DNA of 64,000 nucleotides from positions 186,001 through 250,000 of the forward strand of contig NZ_CANMAX010000004.1 in NCBI RefSeq assembly GCF_947495995.1. Reading direction: 5' to 3'. A program made the translations under genes and the position numbers. Shown in pieces: positions 43,083 to 51,648 of this stretch. The stretch comes from an uncultured Tenacibaculum sp. Lineage in GTDB: Bacteria > Bacteroidota > Bacteroidia > Flavobacteriales > Flavobacteriaceae. The notes beneath the pieces are model-generated. The model saw only the letters and a list, made by a program, of their open reading frames with translations. It was not told the DNA's origin and ran no database searches. Numbering within the stretch: the first letter of the stretch is position 1; each line of letters begins with the position of its first letter.

Positions 43083-43189
43083 ACTTTTAATAAGTCGTTA
43101 AGGGGAAATTGCTAACAACTACCCAGCTAAAGAACTCAGTTTTTTGGTAGGGTAGTTTTCAAAAGAAATTATTAAAACAGTTATATAAA

Positions 43190-44599
43190 ATGGAAAAAGT
43201 AGAACAACAATCAGGAAACAAAATAGGGAAGTGGTTAAAACAATCAATTTCTGCAAGAATGTTAATGATCGGCGCATTAATTTTAGTGCTCTTAATTCCT
43301 TTGTCTTACGTGAAAGATTTAATTCGAGAACGAAAATATAGACAAAAAGAGGTGATTAATGAGATCAATCAGAAGTGGGGAGGAGAAGTATTACTGTATG
43401 GCCCGATGTTAAAAGTACCTTACAAAACATACAGTGTAAAGAAAATTTATAATTCGACTACAAAAACACATCAAGAAGAAATAGTAAGCAAAGTGAATTA
43501 TGCATATTTCTTTCCAAAAGAATTAGATATTAAAACTACAGTAAATCCACAACCCAAAAAACGTGGTATATATGAAACTGCAGTATACGGAAGTGAAATT
43601 TATTTAAATGGAAGTTTTACAAAACCAGATTTTAGTGAAGTAGATGTAAAAGAGCAAGATATATTATGGGAGAAGTCGAGGTTGATTATAGAAACTTCTA
43701 ACTTAAAAGGAGTTAGTAGTTTAGTTGAAATTCAGTTTAATAAAAATAAATATGCATTTGAATCGAAATATGATGGAGGAAACTCAAACTCAGGAAAGGT
43801 ATACGAACATGATGTAGATACATACAGATATGTGAATCTGCATAAATTGGAAAGTAAATCGATAAAAAAGACAGATTTACCAGTAGAAAAAGATGTTGAT
43901 TTTGCTTTAACGATGAATGTGAATGGAAGCAAACAAATTCGTTTTATTCCTATTGGGAAAGAAACAAATGTAAATATTACTTCAAACTGGAAAACAGCTA
44001 ATTTCTTAGGAGGATATTTACCTTATAATCCAGATAAAATTAATGATAATGGTTTCGATGCAAAATGGAAAGTTTTAGATATCAATAGACCATTTCCACA
44101 ACAATCATTTAAAGGAATTCCGAATTTAAAGAGTTATGCATTCGGAGTGAACTTTATGATACCAGTAGATCAATATCAAAAAAGTGAACGTACAACAAAG
44201 TATGGTTTTTTAGTAATTGGACTTACATTTTTGGTGTTCTTTTTAATACAAACCATGAGTAAGATTTTAATTCATCCGTTTCAATATCTAATGATTGGTA
44301 TTGCATTGGTGATGTTTTACACATTATTAATTTCAATTTCAGAACACAGTAACTTCTTAAATGCTTATTTGATAGCATCTACAGCTGTAGTTGTATTGAT
44401 TTCATTATACTCAAAATCAATTCTTAAAATTCTAAAATTTCCTTTATTTATAGGAACTTCACTAACGATTCTTTACACATTTATTTTTGTAATAATTCAG
44501 TTAGAAAGTTATGCTTTATTAGTGGGAAGTGTTGGCTTATTCGTAATATTAGCATCAGTAATGTATGCATCAAGAAAAATAGATTGGCAAAATGGATAA
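43190..44599 (+). CDS. creD: CreD-like cell-envelope inner-membrane protein
   Basis: The protein has 469 residues. An N-terminal helix (about 28-46) is followed by a large periplasmic domain (about 50-335), then about five to six C-terminal helices (340-465). Motifs WGGEVLLYGPMLKVPYKTY and the SFKGIPNLKSYAFGVNFMIPVDQYQKSER block are typical of CreD/'cell envelope integrity protein'. In enterobacteria CreD belongs to the CreBC response; no creBC is present here. The winged-helix gene upstream and a palindrome suggest local control. The gene overlaps the next by 8 bp. Confidence 0.9.
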   Translation: MEKVEQQSGNKIGKWLKQSISARMLMIGALILVLLIPLSYVKDLIRERKYRQKEVINEINQKWGGEVLLYGPMLKVPYKTYSVKKIYNSTTKTHQEEIVSKVNYAYFFPKELDIKTTVNPQPKKRGIYETAVYGSEIYLNGSFTKPDFSEVDVKEQDILWEKSRLIIETSNLKGVSSLVEIQFNKNKYAFESKYDGGNSNSGKVYEHDVDTYRYVNLHKLESKSIKKTDLPVEKDVDFALTMNVNGSKQIRFIPIGKETNVNITSNWKTANFLGGYLPYNPDKINDNGFDAKWKVLDINRPFPQQSFKGIPNLKSYAFGVNFMIPVDQYQKSERTTKYGFLVIGLTFLVFFLIQTMSKILIHPFQYLMIGIALVMFYTLLISISEHSNFLNAYLIASTAVVVLISLYSKSILKILKFPLFIGTSLTILYTFIFVIIQLESYALLVGSVGLFVILASVMYASRKIDWQNG

Positions 44600-44972
44600 A
44601 AAAGTATTTCGTTTCGATGGTAAAAGTTTTATAATCTTCATACTACTATTTCTAGTAGAATTAGTAATTGCAAAAACAAAAGGATTTATAAGACATACAT
44701 TTGGTGATTTTTTAGTGGTTATTTTACTGTATTATTTAGTGAAATCATTTGTGAATTTTACACCTAAAAAAATTGCTATTGGAGTTTTGTGTTTTTCTTT
44801 TGCAGTTGAAATATTACAGTACTTTAAAATTGTAGAAATACTAGGTTTACAAGATAATAAGCTGATGAGAATTGTAATAGGAAGTACTTTTTCTTTCGGA
44901 GATTTAATCGCCTATACTTTAGGAATAATTACAGTTTACTTCATTGAAACTTATAAAAAGAGAGCTGCTTAA
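44592..44972 (+). CDS. DUF2809 family membrane protein
   Basis: The 126-residue protein has about four membrane helices and the DUF2809 pattern (KTKGFIRHTFGDFLVVILLYYL; FAVEILQYFKIVEILGL). The function of the family is unknown. It overlaps the end of creD by 8 bp and is translationally coupled, forming an operon with the following membrane-protein genes. Confidence 0.82.
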   Translation: MDKKVFRFDGKSFIIFILLFLVELVIAKTKGFIRHTFGDFLVVILLYYLVKSFVNFTPKKIAIGVLCFSFAVEILQYFKIVEILGLQDNKLMRIVIGSTFSFGDLIAYTLGIITVYFIETYKKRAA

Positions 44973-44995
44973 AATTTAAGCTGAATTATTTAAAA

Positions 44996-45685
44996 ATGAA
45001 GTTGCTTAAAAAAAGTTTACAAGTAATAATAATTATTGGAGTAGCTACAGTAGTTTTTTCATTGCTTATGGAGCCATTTAAAGATTATGAATTATTTCAA
45101 AAAGAACATGTAAAACTAGGATCGTCTTTAAATTCAAATAAAACAAGATTGTTTTTTGAATTAAGAGAGAAACATCTAACTGTTAAATATCATCTTTTTG
45201 ATTACGGAATGACTACTGTAGTACTCTCAATATTTTTACTGTTTATAGTGATTAAAAACAAGAAGTTAAAAACCTACAATAAGAAAAACTCGGTTTTTCT
45301 ATTAGGATTGATGTCTTTTCTAACACTTACAGGTTCAATGTTTATACATTTATTTATAGATTTTGGTAGAGAATGTTTTCCATATTGGGCTGACACAATT
45401 GCAATTCCGATGTTTTATCTAGGAATATTTTCAATTTGGATATTACTATATTTTCTATTGAATACTATCGGTTTATTATTGCCGTTTAACACAGGAGTTT
45501 CATTAAAAGATTATACTCTAAGTTTTAAAAATTTTAGTTACTGGTATGGATTTCAATTTATAGGAGCTTTTTTTATTCTAATACTATGTATTAATAGAGG
45601 AATGTTTATTTCTGTATTTAGTGTTCTCTTATGGCTTAGCTTTTTTTACTCAATGTTTGTTGGAAGATTAAAATTGAAAGTATGA
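44996..45685 (+). CDS. Hypothetical membrane protein (229 aa)
   Basis: Five predicted membrane helices (around 8-26, 68-88, 102-124, 140-164 and 184-222) are separated by short loops. No family was recognised. It lies 23 bp after the DUF2809 gene and overlaps the next gene by 4 bp (ATGA), so it belongs to the creD run. Confidence 0.65.
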   Translation: MKLLKKSLQVIIIIGVATVVFSLLMEPFKDYELFQKEHVKLGSSLNSNKTRLFFELREKHLTVKYHLFDYGMTTVVLSIFLLFIVIKNKKLKTYNKKNSVFLLGLMSFLTLTGSMFIHLFIDFGRECFPYWADTIAIPMFYLGIFSIWILLYFLLNTIGLLLPFNTGVSLKDYTLSFKNFSYWYGFQFIGAFFILILCINRGMFISVFSVLLWLSFFYSMFVGRLKLKV

Positions 45686-46128
45686 TATATATTGTTATAG
45701 TTTTAATTCTGTTAGTAATATCAGGCTGGATAGCTAGTAAAGTTTCACTATTAATGAATTTTAAAAATGAGATCAATAAAATAACTTTTATTTCATTTAG
45801 TACTCTTGTATTTATAGTGCTAATTCCCTTATTATTAGTGTATAATTATTTATATTATCCTAACAAAGCTTTCGACAAGAAAATCTGGAATTCAGTGGTA
45901 CATGTGAGATATGAAATGTCAAAAAATATTATTGAAAAAGAATTATTAATCGGAAAATCTAAACAAGAAGTGATTCAATTATTGGGAACTAAAGAGTTTT
46001 ATACAGAAGATAATAGAATTATGTACACTATTGGTCACATACCAAGTTTATTTAATATCGATCCAAACATTCTTTGTGTCGAACTGGAAAATGATATAGT
46101 AGTAAGCGTTTTTCAATACGAATCATAA
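45682..46128 (+). CDS. Hypothetical membrane-anchored protein with BamE/SmpA-like tail
   Basis: The protein has 148 residues. Two N-terminal helices (about 2-20 and 33-56) precede a soluble part in which IEKELLIGKSKQEVIQLLGTKEFYTEDNRIMYTIG resembles the small helix-helix-strand unit of BamE/SmpA-type folds. The similarity is seen by eye only. It overlaps the previous gene by ATGA. Confidence 0.6.
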   Translation: MIYIVIVLILLVISGWIASKVSLLMNFKNEINKITFISFSTLVFIVLIPLLLVYNYLYYPNKAFDKKIWNSVVHVRYEMSKNIIEKELLIGKSKQEVIQLLGTKEFYTEDNRIMYTIGHIPSLFNIDPNILCVELENDIVVSVFQYES

Positions 46129-46139
46129 TCAAAAAAATC

Positions 46140-46787
46140 ATGACAAAATTTCTAACAAAACAACAGAGTGGCGTATTAATGTTGGTATTAATGTGTAGTT
46201 TTTTAGTCTTTTTAAGAGTGCAAATTACTCAGACAATATTTTTTACATACATGCTTTGGAATATATTTTTAGCATTAATTCCTTACTTTGTTACCGAGTA
46301 TGTTAAGAGACTTAATCTAGAGAAAACCTCAAAAATTAAACAAGCATTCTTATTTATGGTGTGGTTGTTTTTCTTGCCAAACGCACCATACATTATTACA
46401 GATTTTATTCATTTAGATACCAGTCCTAAAAATCCTTTAGTTTGGTATGATTTACTCTTACTTTTTTGTTCGGCAATCACTGGATTAATGCTAACCATGT
46501 TATCACTCAGAGATATTTATGAAATCATAATTAAACGATGGGGAAAAACAAAAGCATCAGTAAGTATTCCTATCATTTGTTTTTTATCTGGCTTCGGAAT
46601 TTATTTAGGACGTTTTTTACGCTTCAATTCTTGGGATGTAGTTACTGCTCCAATAACTTTAGTAGAAAAAACCATGTACAGTTTTAAATTGCCAAAAGCT
46701 TGGTACGTAACGATAGGTTTTGGAATGTTATTATGGTTATTTTTCTATGTTTTTTTAAGTTTTTTCCAAGGAAGAGAAAAAAAATAA
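46140..46787 (+). CDS. DUF1361 family membrane protein
   Basis: The 215-residue protein has about six helices and the DUF1361 hallmarks FLPNAPYIITDFIHLD and GFGIYLGRFLRFNSWDVVTAP. The function of the family is unknown. It is the last gene of the creD-linked membrane-protein run (11-bp gap). Confidence 0.85.
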   Translation: MTKFLTKQQSGVLMLVLMCSFLVFLRVQITQTIFFTYMLWNIFLALIPYFVTEYVKRLNLEKTSKIKQAFLFMVWLFFLPNAPYIITDFIHLDTSPKNPLVWYDLLLLFCSAITGLMLTMLSLRDIYEIIIKRWGKTKASVSIPIICFLSGFGIYLGRFLRFNSWDVVTAPITLVEKTMYSFKLPKAWYVTIGFGMLLWLFFYVFLSFFQGREKK

Positions 46788-46960
46788 TGGTTTTGTAATT
46801 ACAAGGGTTTGTTGTGTAACGTGTTGTAAAAGAGTGGTTAAATTCTTTGTTTTTTTAAATGAAGAAATATTTAAGTTTTAAAGTGTTGTTAAAAAAGTTT
46901 TTTTCGTGTAATGGTCAGATTTTTTTTCGACCAAAAGCCGATACTTAAAAAACTTTAATA

Positions 46961-47863
46961 ATGAAAAAAAATCTACGATTAGCACTATCAATATTAGGGA
47001 TGATAGGCTTATCAACAATTACAAACGCTCAAGGAATGTTAGATGGTTTTTCTCCAAAAAAAGGAGCATTATCAATTACAGCTTCATACTCTAGAAGTCA
47101 GTTTGATGAATTCTATTTAGGAAAAGAAAAAGTAGATGGAGTACCTGTACATGGAGAAATCAACCAAAATATTTTTTCTCTTTATGCGAAGTATGGAATC
47201 ACAGATCGTTTATCTGTAGCAGTAAATTTACCTTTTATTTCAGCTGATAACACTAGTGGTTTAGGAGATCCTGTAAATGGAGAAAACTCAATTTCTGATT
47301 TACAAGATATTTCTATTGCTTTAAAATTAAATGCACATACTTTTAAGTTTAATAGAGCAGATTTAAATATTATTACAGGAGTTACAGCTGTAATTCCAAC
47401 AGGATATGAGCCTAACGGAATTTTAAGTGTTGGTAGTGGAGCATTTGGAGTAGATGTTACTGCAGGTTTACACTTAAACACAGATGTTGGATTTTTCTCA
47501 ACAATCTTAGCTGGATATAACTTAAGAGGAGATGCTGATAACGATTTAACTCCAGGTGGAGATTTTGGAGTGCCAAATGCATTTGTTACAACTGGTAAAA
47601 TAGGATATTCTAGTAGTTTTATTTATGTTGAAGCTTGGGCAGATTATCAAAATTCTGAAGAAGGAGTAGATATCGGAACTCCAGCTTTCGTTGGAAATTT
47701 CCCAGAAACAAATGTAGATTACAGTAGAGTAGGACTTACAGTGTATAAAAACATTATTCCATCTTTAGGAGTAAGTTTAGGATACGGAAGAGTAATCGAT
47801 GGTCGTAACCTTGGAAACTCTCAAATCTATACAGCTGGATTAACATATAACTTATCAATCTAA
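46961..47863 (+). CDS. Putative outer-membrane beta-barrel protein
   Basis: The protein has 300 residues. The signal peptide ends ...STITNAQ (24). The mature part is a series of amphipathic strands (GALSITASYSRSQ; QNIFSLYAKYGITDRLSVAVNLPF; YTAGLTYNLSI as the last strand), the pattern of a 12-14 strand barrel related to 'transporter' or MetA-pathway phenol-degradation-like barrels. The substrate is unknown. The 170-bp upstream region is AT-rich with no clear consensus promoter. A palindromic terminator follows. Confidence 0.75.
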   Translation: MKKNLRLALSILGMIGLSTITNAQGMLDGFSPKKGALSITASYSRSQFDEFYLGKEKVDGVPVHGEINQNIFSLYAKYGITDRLSVAVNLPFISADNTSGLGDPVNGENSISDLQDISIALKLNAHTFKFNRADLNIITGVTAVIPTGYEPNGILSVGSGAFGVDVTAGLHLNTDVGFFSTILAGYNLRGDADNDLTPGGDFGVPNAFVTTGKIGYSSSFIYVEAWADYQNSEEGVDIGTPAFVGNFPETNVDYSRVGLTVYKNIIPSLGVSLGYGRVIDGRNLGNSQIYTAGLTYNLSI

Positions 47864-47888
47864 AATATAGATAAGTTTAGTTATTGTA

Positions 47889-47919
47889 TGAAAAAAGGCG
47901 TTTTAAAACGCCTTTTTTT
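47889..47919. terminator. Bidirectional intrinsic terminator
   Basis: The stem AAAAAAGGCGTTTT (47891-47904) pairs with AAAACGCCTTTTTT (47905-47918) between convergent genes ending at 47863 and 47919. Confidence 0.85.
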
Positions 47920-48134
47920 TATCTTCTTATTTTTCTTAAAATATCTTCTAGCCCGTTTAGTTTTAGTTCATATACTAAACCCATCATTTGACCAAGTTTT
48001 CCTTTAGGAAAGCCTTTGTTTTTATACCAAACCATGTAATATTCAGGAATATCAATTAAGAAAGTTCCTTTATATTTTCCAAAAGGCATTTTCATATTAG
48101 CAGTATCTACTAAAAACTGTTTATCGGGAGTCAT
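47919..48134 (-). CDS. DUF3820 family protein
   Basis: A 71-residue cytoplasmic protein with the DUF3820 signature MPFGKYKGTFLIDIPEYYMVWYKNKGFPKGKLGQMM. The function is not established; related modules occur next to exonuclease domains in other proteins. It lies 9 bp downstream of the TIGR02117-like gene on the same strand. Confidence 0.85.
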   Translation of the reverse strand: MTPDKQFLVDTANMKMPFGKYKGTFLIDIPEYYMVWYKNKGFPKGKLGQMMGLVYELKLNGLEDILRKIRR

Positions 48135-48143
48135 GTATTATTG

Positions 48144-48782
48144 TTAATATTTATTAAGTAATCCAAAATCAAAAAGAGTCCAATACGATGCTTTAATTCC
48201 GCTTTCTTTAAATCCATCGTTAACCCAAGTATTACAGGTTTTAACAGGAGAATAAGAACCATTGGCTTTAAATAATTGTGATTTCGGATACATAGTTTGT
48301 TGAATAACAATCTTTTCTTTATTCTGATTCAATAGAAAAGTATTTTCTATAAATACATTTAATTTTAAAAGTTGTTTGCTATTCACAGGAACTTTAGTCC
48401 ATTTTTTTTGTTTGTATCGATGTTTAGAAACTTCAATTAATGTCGGATTATTCAGAAAAAGAGCACCAAAAGCATAAGAAAATTTAAAATCATTCCAAGT
48501 AGGAGTATTCATATAAAAATTTTCATCACCCCATCCGAAACGAATAAAATTAGTAGTATAATTTATAGCTAGATCATTAGTTAAATTTGGAGATAAATTA
48601 TCTTTTGGGATTATAACACTTAAATGAATTCCGTTAGAACTTAAGTACACAAATTTATCTTGATTTTCGTGGTGTTCTTCGTTAACTGTAATGTAACTTA
48701 TAAGAATAGCAATACCAAGATATAAAAGGATACCCAAAAAAGAGTATCCTGTATATTTCAGTATTTGCTTTATAAATTTCAT
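48144..48782 (-). CDS. TIGR02117/DUF2459 family protein
   Basis: The protein has 212 residues. One N-terminal helix (about 12-32) anchors a domain with VYLSSNGIHLSVIIP, FIRFGWGDENFYMNTPTWNDF and CNTWVNDGFKESGIKASYWTLFDFGLL, typical of DUF2459. The conserved H, Cys and Asn/Trp suggest a cysteine-hydrolase-like fold, but the activity is unknown. It begins at the base after the stop of the dehydrogenase gene, so they share a transcript. Confidence 0.85.
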   Translation of the reverse strand: MKFIKQILKYTGYSFLGILLYLGIAILISYITVNEEHHENQDKFVYLSSNGIHLSVIIPKDNLSPNLTNDLAINYTTNFIRFGWGDENFYMNTPTWNDFKFSYAFGALFLNNPTLIEVSKHRYKQKKWTKVPVNSKQLLKLNVFIENTFLLNQNKEKIVIQQTMYPKSQLFKANGSYSPVKTCNTWVNDGFKESGIKASYWTLFDFGLLNKY

Positions 48783-49991
48783 TTATTCTTTACCATCTAC
48801 ATAATCTTGTAAATAACGATAACGTTCAGTTAATTCACCATTGTTATTTGTCATTTTAGCACGTGCTAAAATTCCATCTTTATCATCATTGTAAAATGCA
48901 GGAATAACATGACTTAAAAACATGTCTCCAAATCCTTCACTTGCGTCTTTTGGAAGCTCACAAGGTAAATTATCTACAGCCATTACTACAATCGCATTAT
49001 CATCTTTATAATCAATTTCAGATTCAGAAGCTGCATCATATCCATAAATAGGATCAGCAATTGTAGAAGCTCTTAATGTAGTTGCTACCGGACCATCAAC
49101 ATCACAAGAAATATCAGCTACATACTTGATGTTAAAATCTTCAGATTTTACATCATTACGAGTAAATAAATATGGAGCGCCATCACCGTAGAAATGTCCA
49201 GCTATAAAAAAGTCTGTTTCTTTAGCATATGGCATAAAATTACTTTCGTAACCCGATGGATCTTTATAAAACTCAAATCGATCACCAACTTTTCCGTCAG
49301 TTCTTTTAGCGTACTCCATTACATCTACCATGCAATACACAGGTTCTGTAAATTTAGATGTTAAATATAACGCATCACTTACTTCTTTAATACCTAAATG
49401 ATCTAAAATTTCTTTAGCACCATGTGCTACTTTTCCTGTTCCAGAAAGTAAAATTTTAATATTAGGAAGCGTGATTTTATCTAATTCTCTTTTAACCTCA
49501 TCTAAATCAGCTAAAGATTCAACTTTTGGTAATTCAAAAGAGTTTTCTTTTAAACCAATTGCTCTAAAACCATTGTAAGCACCAACTAAACCGGCGTATC
49601 TACCAAAACCGATTAAACGAGCACCGTTTGCTTTAATAATAGTTTCATGATCGAACATTTCGATATTCTTTTCTAGCATAGCTTGCAACAATTTTCTGTT
49701 GTAAGGCTGTTTTTTAATAGTATGACTAAAAAAGAAATATTTTTTATTCGGAATTAAGTTCTCTACTGGAACTTCTTTTACCCCCAATAAAACATCACAG
49801 TCAGATAAATCTGAAACTATTTCAAATCCAGCATCTTTATATTGTTGATCTGAAAACACTCTAATATCTGAACTTTCAACAACGATTTCAGCTTGTAGAA
49901 ACTGTTGTTTGAACTCTTTAAGTTTATTTGGTGCGAATACTACTCTTTTATCAGGTGGGTTTTTACGTTCTTTTATAATTCCGAATTTCAT
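48783..49991 (-). CDS. Saccharopine/alanine-dehydrogenase-like NAD(P)-dependent oxidoreductase
   Basis: The protein has 402 residues. The N-terminal AlaDH/PNT-like domain opens MKFGIIKERKNPPDKRVVFAP, and a Rossmann domain follows (KILLSGTGKVAHGAKEILDHLG). The blocks VYCMVDVMEYAKRTDGKVGDRFEFYK, YVADISCDVDGPVATTLRASTIADPIYGYD resemble lysine-forming saccharopine dehydrogenase (Lys1 type). Whether it acts on saccharopine, alanine or another amino acid cannot be told. It is the first gene of a unit with the DUF2459 and DUF3820 genes. Confidence 0.85.
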   Translation of the reverse strand: MKFGIIKERKNPPDKRVVFAPNKLKEFKQQFLQAEIVVESSDIRVFSDQQYKDAGFEIVSDLSDCDVLLGVKEVPVENLIPNKKYFFFSHTIKKQPYNRKLLQAMLEKNIEMFDHETIIKANGARLIGFGRYAGLVGAYNGFRAIGLKENSFELPKVESLADLDEVKRELDKITLPNIKILLSGTGKVAHGAKEILDHLGIKEVSDALYLTSKFTEPVYCMVDVMEYAKRTDGKVGDRFEFYKDPSGYESNFMPYAKETDFFIAGHFYGDGAPYLFTRNDVKSEDFNIKYVADISCDVDGPVATTLRASTIADPIYGYDAASESEIDYKDDNAIVVMAVDNLPCELPKDASEGFGDMFLSHVIPAFYNDDKDGILARAKMTNNNGELTERYRYLQDYVDGKE

Positions 49992-50188
49992 GTATGTCTA
50001 TAAAATTTAAACAATTATCGTGGTATTTGTTGAAAATTACAACAGATGTATGCGAAAATACTTGATTTAGATATACTGTACAAGTAGTATTTTTTTATCT
50101 TTGCGATCCGCATTTTTTGAGACAATTATTATTTTGAAGAATGTGTTTTAAAATGTCAAAAAGTCTGTACTTACTTATTGGTACATAT

Positions 50189-50215
50189 TTTGTAGCTATT
50201 ATTTTAAATTCTTTG
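50189..50215 (+). promoter_or_regulatory. Weak candidate promoter of tmRNA
   Basis: TTTG (50189-50192) and ATTCTTTG (50208-50215, one transposition from TAnnTTTG) lie just before the tmRNA 5' end at 50223, with a 15-bp spacer. An exact box TATCTTTG at 50096-50103 is an alternative, but it would need a 120-nt leader to be removed. Confidence 0.35.
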
Positions 50216-50222
50216 ACATATT

Positions 50223-50617
50223 GGGGACGACTGGTTTTGACAGCAAGATTAGTAAAATTGTAAGCATACCGAGGACTGAAATGATTCTCGTTAAACTTAT
50301 TTCAACAATTTAAATGGCGAAAATAATTACGCTTTAGCTGCTTAATAATCCGAATTATAGTAAGATTCAAGCCTCGGCGCACAAGGTGCGCAAGCTAAAT
50401 GTCCACGGAAAGCCTTGGTTTACGGCGTTTCATTTCTGGGCATCATAAAAGTAAACATAGAAAATCTAAAGCTTCGATAGGTTTTCGAAATTAAAGAAGA
50501 TAAGCTAAAAGTGGATCGTTTTTAGTCAGCTTTTAGTCGAAAATTAAATAAAAACTAAGTATGTAGAAAGCTCTTGAGCTACTTGTTTGGACCCGAGTTC
50601 GATTCTCGGCGTCTCCA
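50223..50617 (+). ncRNA. ssrA: Transfer-messenger RNA (tmRNA)
   Basis: The 5' end GGGGACGACTGGTTTTGACA pairs with the 3' end GTCTCC (50611-50616), and the T-arm GGACCCGAGTTCGATTCTCGG precedes it, forming the tRNA-like domain. The resume codon GGC at 50316 starts the tag GENNYALAA, stop TAA 50343-50345, the tag type found in Flavobacteriaceae. The CCA tail is not fully encoded after ACA. The RNA rescues stalled ribosomes with SmpB. A terminator follows directly. Confidence 0.96.
50316..50345 (+). other. tmRNA tag-peptide reading frame GENNYALAA
   Basis: Codons GGC GAA AAT AAT TAC GCT, then TTA GCT GCT TAA, encode the degradation tag ending in ALAA, recognised by ClpXP-type proteases. Confidence 0.95.
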
Positions 50618-50621
50618 CAAA

Positions 50622-50660
50622 AAAAACACCTTTTCAATAGAGTTTGAAAAGGTGTTTTTG
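50622..50660. terminator. Bidirectional intrinsic terminator after tmRNA
   Basis: The 16-bp stem AAAAACACCTTTTCAA (50622-50637) / TTGAAAAGGTGTTTTT (50644-50659) lies between tmRNA (+) and the gene ending at 50680 (-). Confidence 0.9.
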
Positions 50661-50679
50661 TTTTTAAAATTAAGTAGAA

Positions 50680-51648
50680 TTATTTAACTATCCCTAAGTG
50701 AATAATTCTACTACCAGTTTGTCCAATTGGATTAGTGCTTTTACCTATAACAATTCCAGCTTCTGGGGCAAAATATTCTTTTAAAATTGTTCCAAAAACA
50801 TCTCTTACTGTTGCAATTAAATCTCCTTTTTTTAAATGTTGTGTTAAATCACAATGAACTTGAATTATTCCACCAATTTGGCTGTAAATCCAGTATGATT
50901 TTTTACAGATAATCGCTTTTTGATCTTCTTTATCTATAGTTTCATCATACATTTTTAAAAATGAAAGTGTGTTATATACACCAGTTAAACTGGAACGAAT
51001 CATTCCTTTTTGGAATTTATCAGGATCACCAACTTCAACAGTAATTGCATCAATTCCTAAATCGGCAGCAGCTCCTCTAAGAGTTCCATCTTTTGGAGGA
51101 GCATTAAGAATTATTTGTGGGTTTTGCATAAGAGCTAATTGTTTCGCAATTTTAGAAGACAAATCAGCTCTTATGTAATAAGAATTTACTCTACCAAAAC
51201 TAGCAGTATGGAGATCTAGTAAGTAATCAAAATTTTTAACTATTCGATTAACTATCCTATTGGCATAAACTTTACTTCTGTTACCATCTTTATCACCAGG
51301 CATTATTCTATTTAAATCAACTCCATCAACAAATCTTCTTTCATTAGTCAAAATGGAAGGAACATTTACTACAGGAATACCGATTATTGTTCCTGAAAGT
51401 TTTTCCAAATCAATAGAGTTAAATAATCGTTGAATTACAGACATTCCATTTAATTCATTACCATGAACTACAGCTGTAATACCTAAAACAGGCCCGTCTT
51501 TTATTCCTTTACCAATAATTACAGGAACATAAATTGGCTGAGCAATACCGTTCGAAACTAAATGTATCCATCGATAGGATAACGAGTTATTTTCGTATTG
51601 GTCTAGTTTAATTCTTTTGATGATAGGAACTTTCTGGAATTTTGCCAT
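50680..51648 (-). CDS. Succinylglutamate desuccinylase/aspartoacylase family zinc hydrolase
   Basis: The protein has 322 residues. The zinc site is HGNE (His62, Glu65) with the third ligand His147 (LDLHTAS); Arg in DLNR (111-114) binds the carboxylate and Glu205 (VEVGD) is the expected catalytic residue. The C-terminal barrel-like part (about 235-322) is as in AstE-like proteins. It removes an acyl or amino-acyl group from an amide substrate. Its ATG overlaps the TAA of the ATP-grasp gene by one base, so the two are translated together, suggesting a ligase/hydrolase pair acting on one compound. Confidence 0.88.
   Translation of the reverse strand: MAKFQKVPIIKRIKLDQYENNSLSYRWIHLVSNGIAQPIYVPVIIGKGIKDGPVLGITAVVHGNELNGMSVIQRLFNSIDLEKLSGTIIGIPVVNVPSILTNERRFVDGVDLNRIMPGDKDGNRSKVYANRIVNRIVKNFDYLLDLHTASFGRVNSYYIRADLSSKIAKQLALMQNPQIILNAPPKDGTLRGAAADLGIDAITVEVGDPDKFQKGMIRSSLTGVYNTLSFLKMYDETIDKEDQKAIICKKSYWIYSQIGGIIQVHCDLTQHLKKGDLIATVRDVFGTILKEYFAPEAGIVIGKSTNPIGQTGSRIIHLGIVK

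Noticed and set aside
46884-46910. ECF-like promoter before the outer-membrane barrel gene at 46961
   Set aside because: TGTTGT and CGTGTA are 15 bp apart and match the TGTGAC/TGTRTC pattern poorly; kept out of the shared-promoter set.
50141-50263. A 40-codon frame overlapping the 5' end of tmRNA
   Set aside because: It runs into the tRNA-like domain of tmRNA, has no family resemblance, and is best explained by AT-rich sequence.
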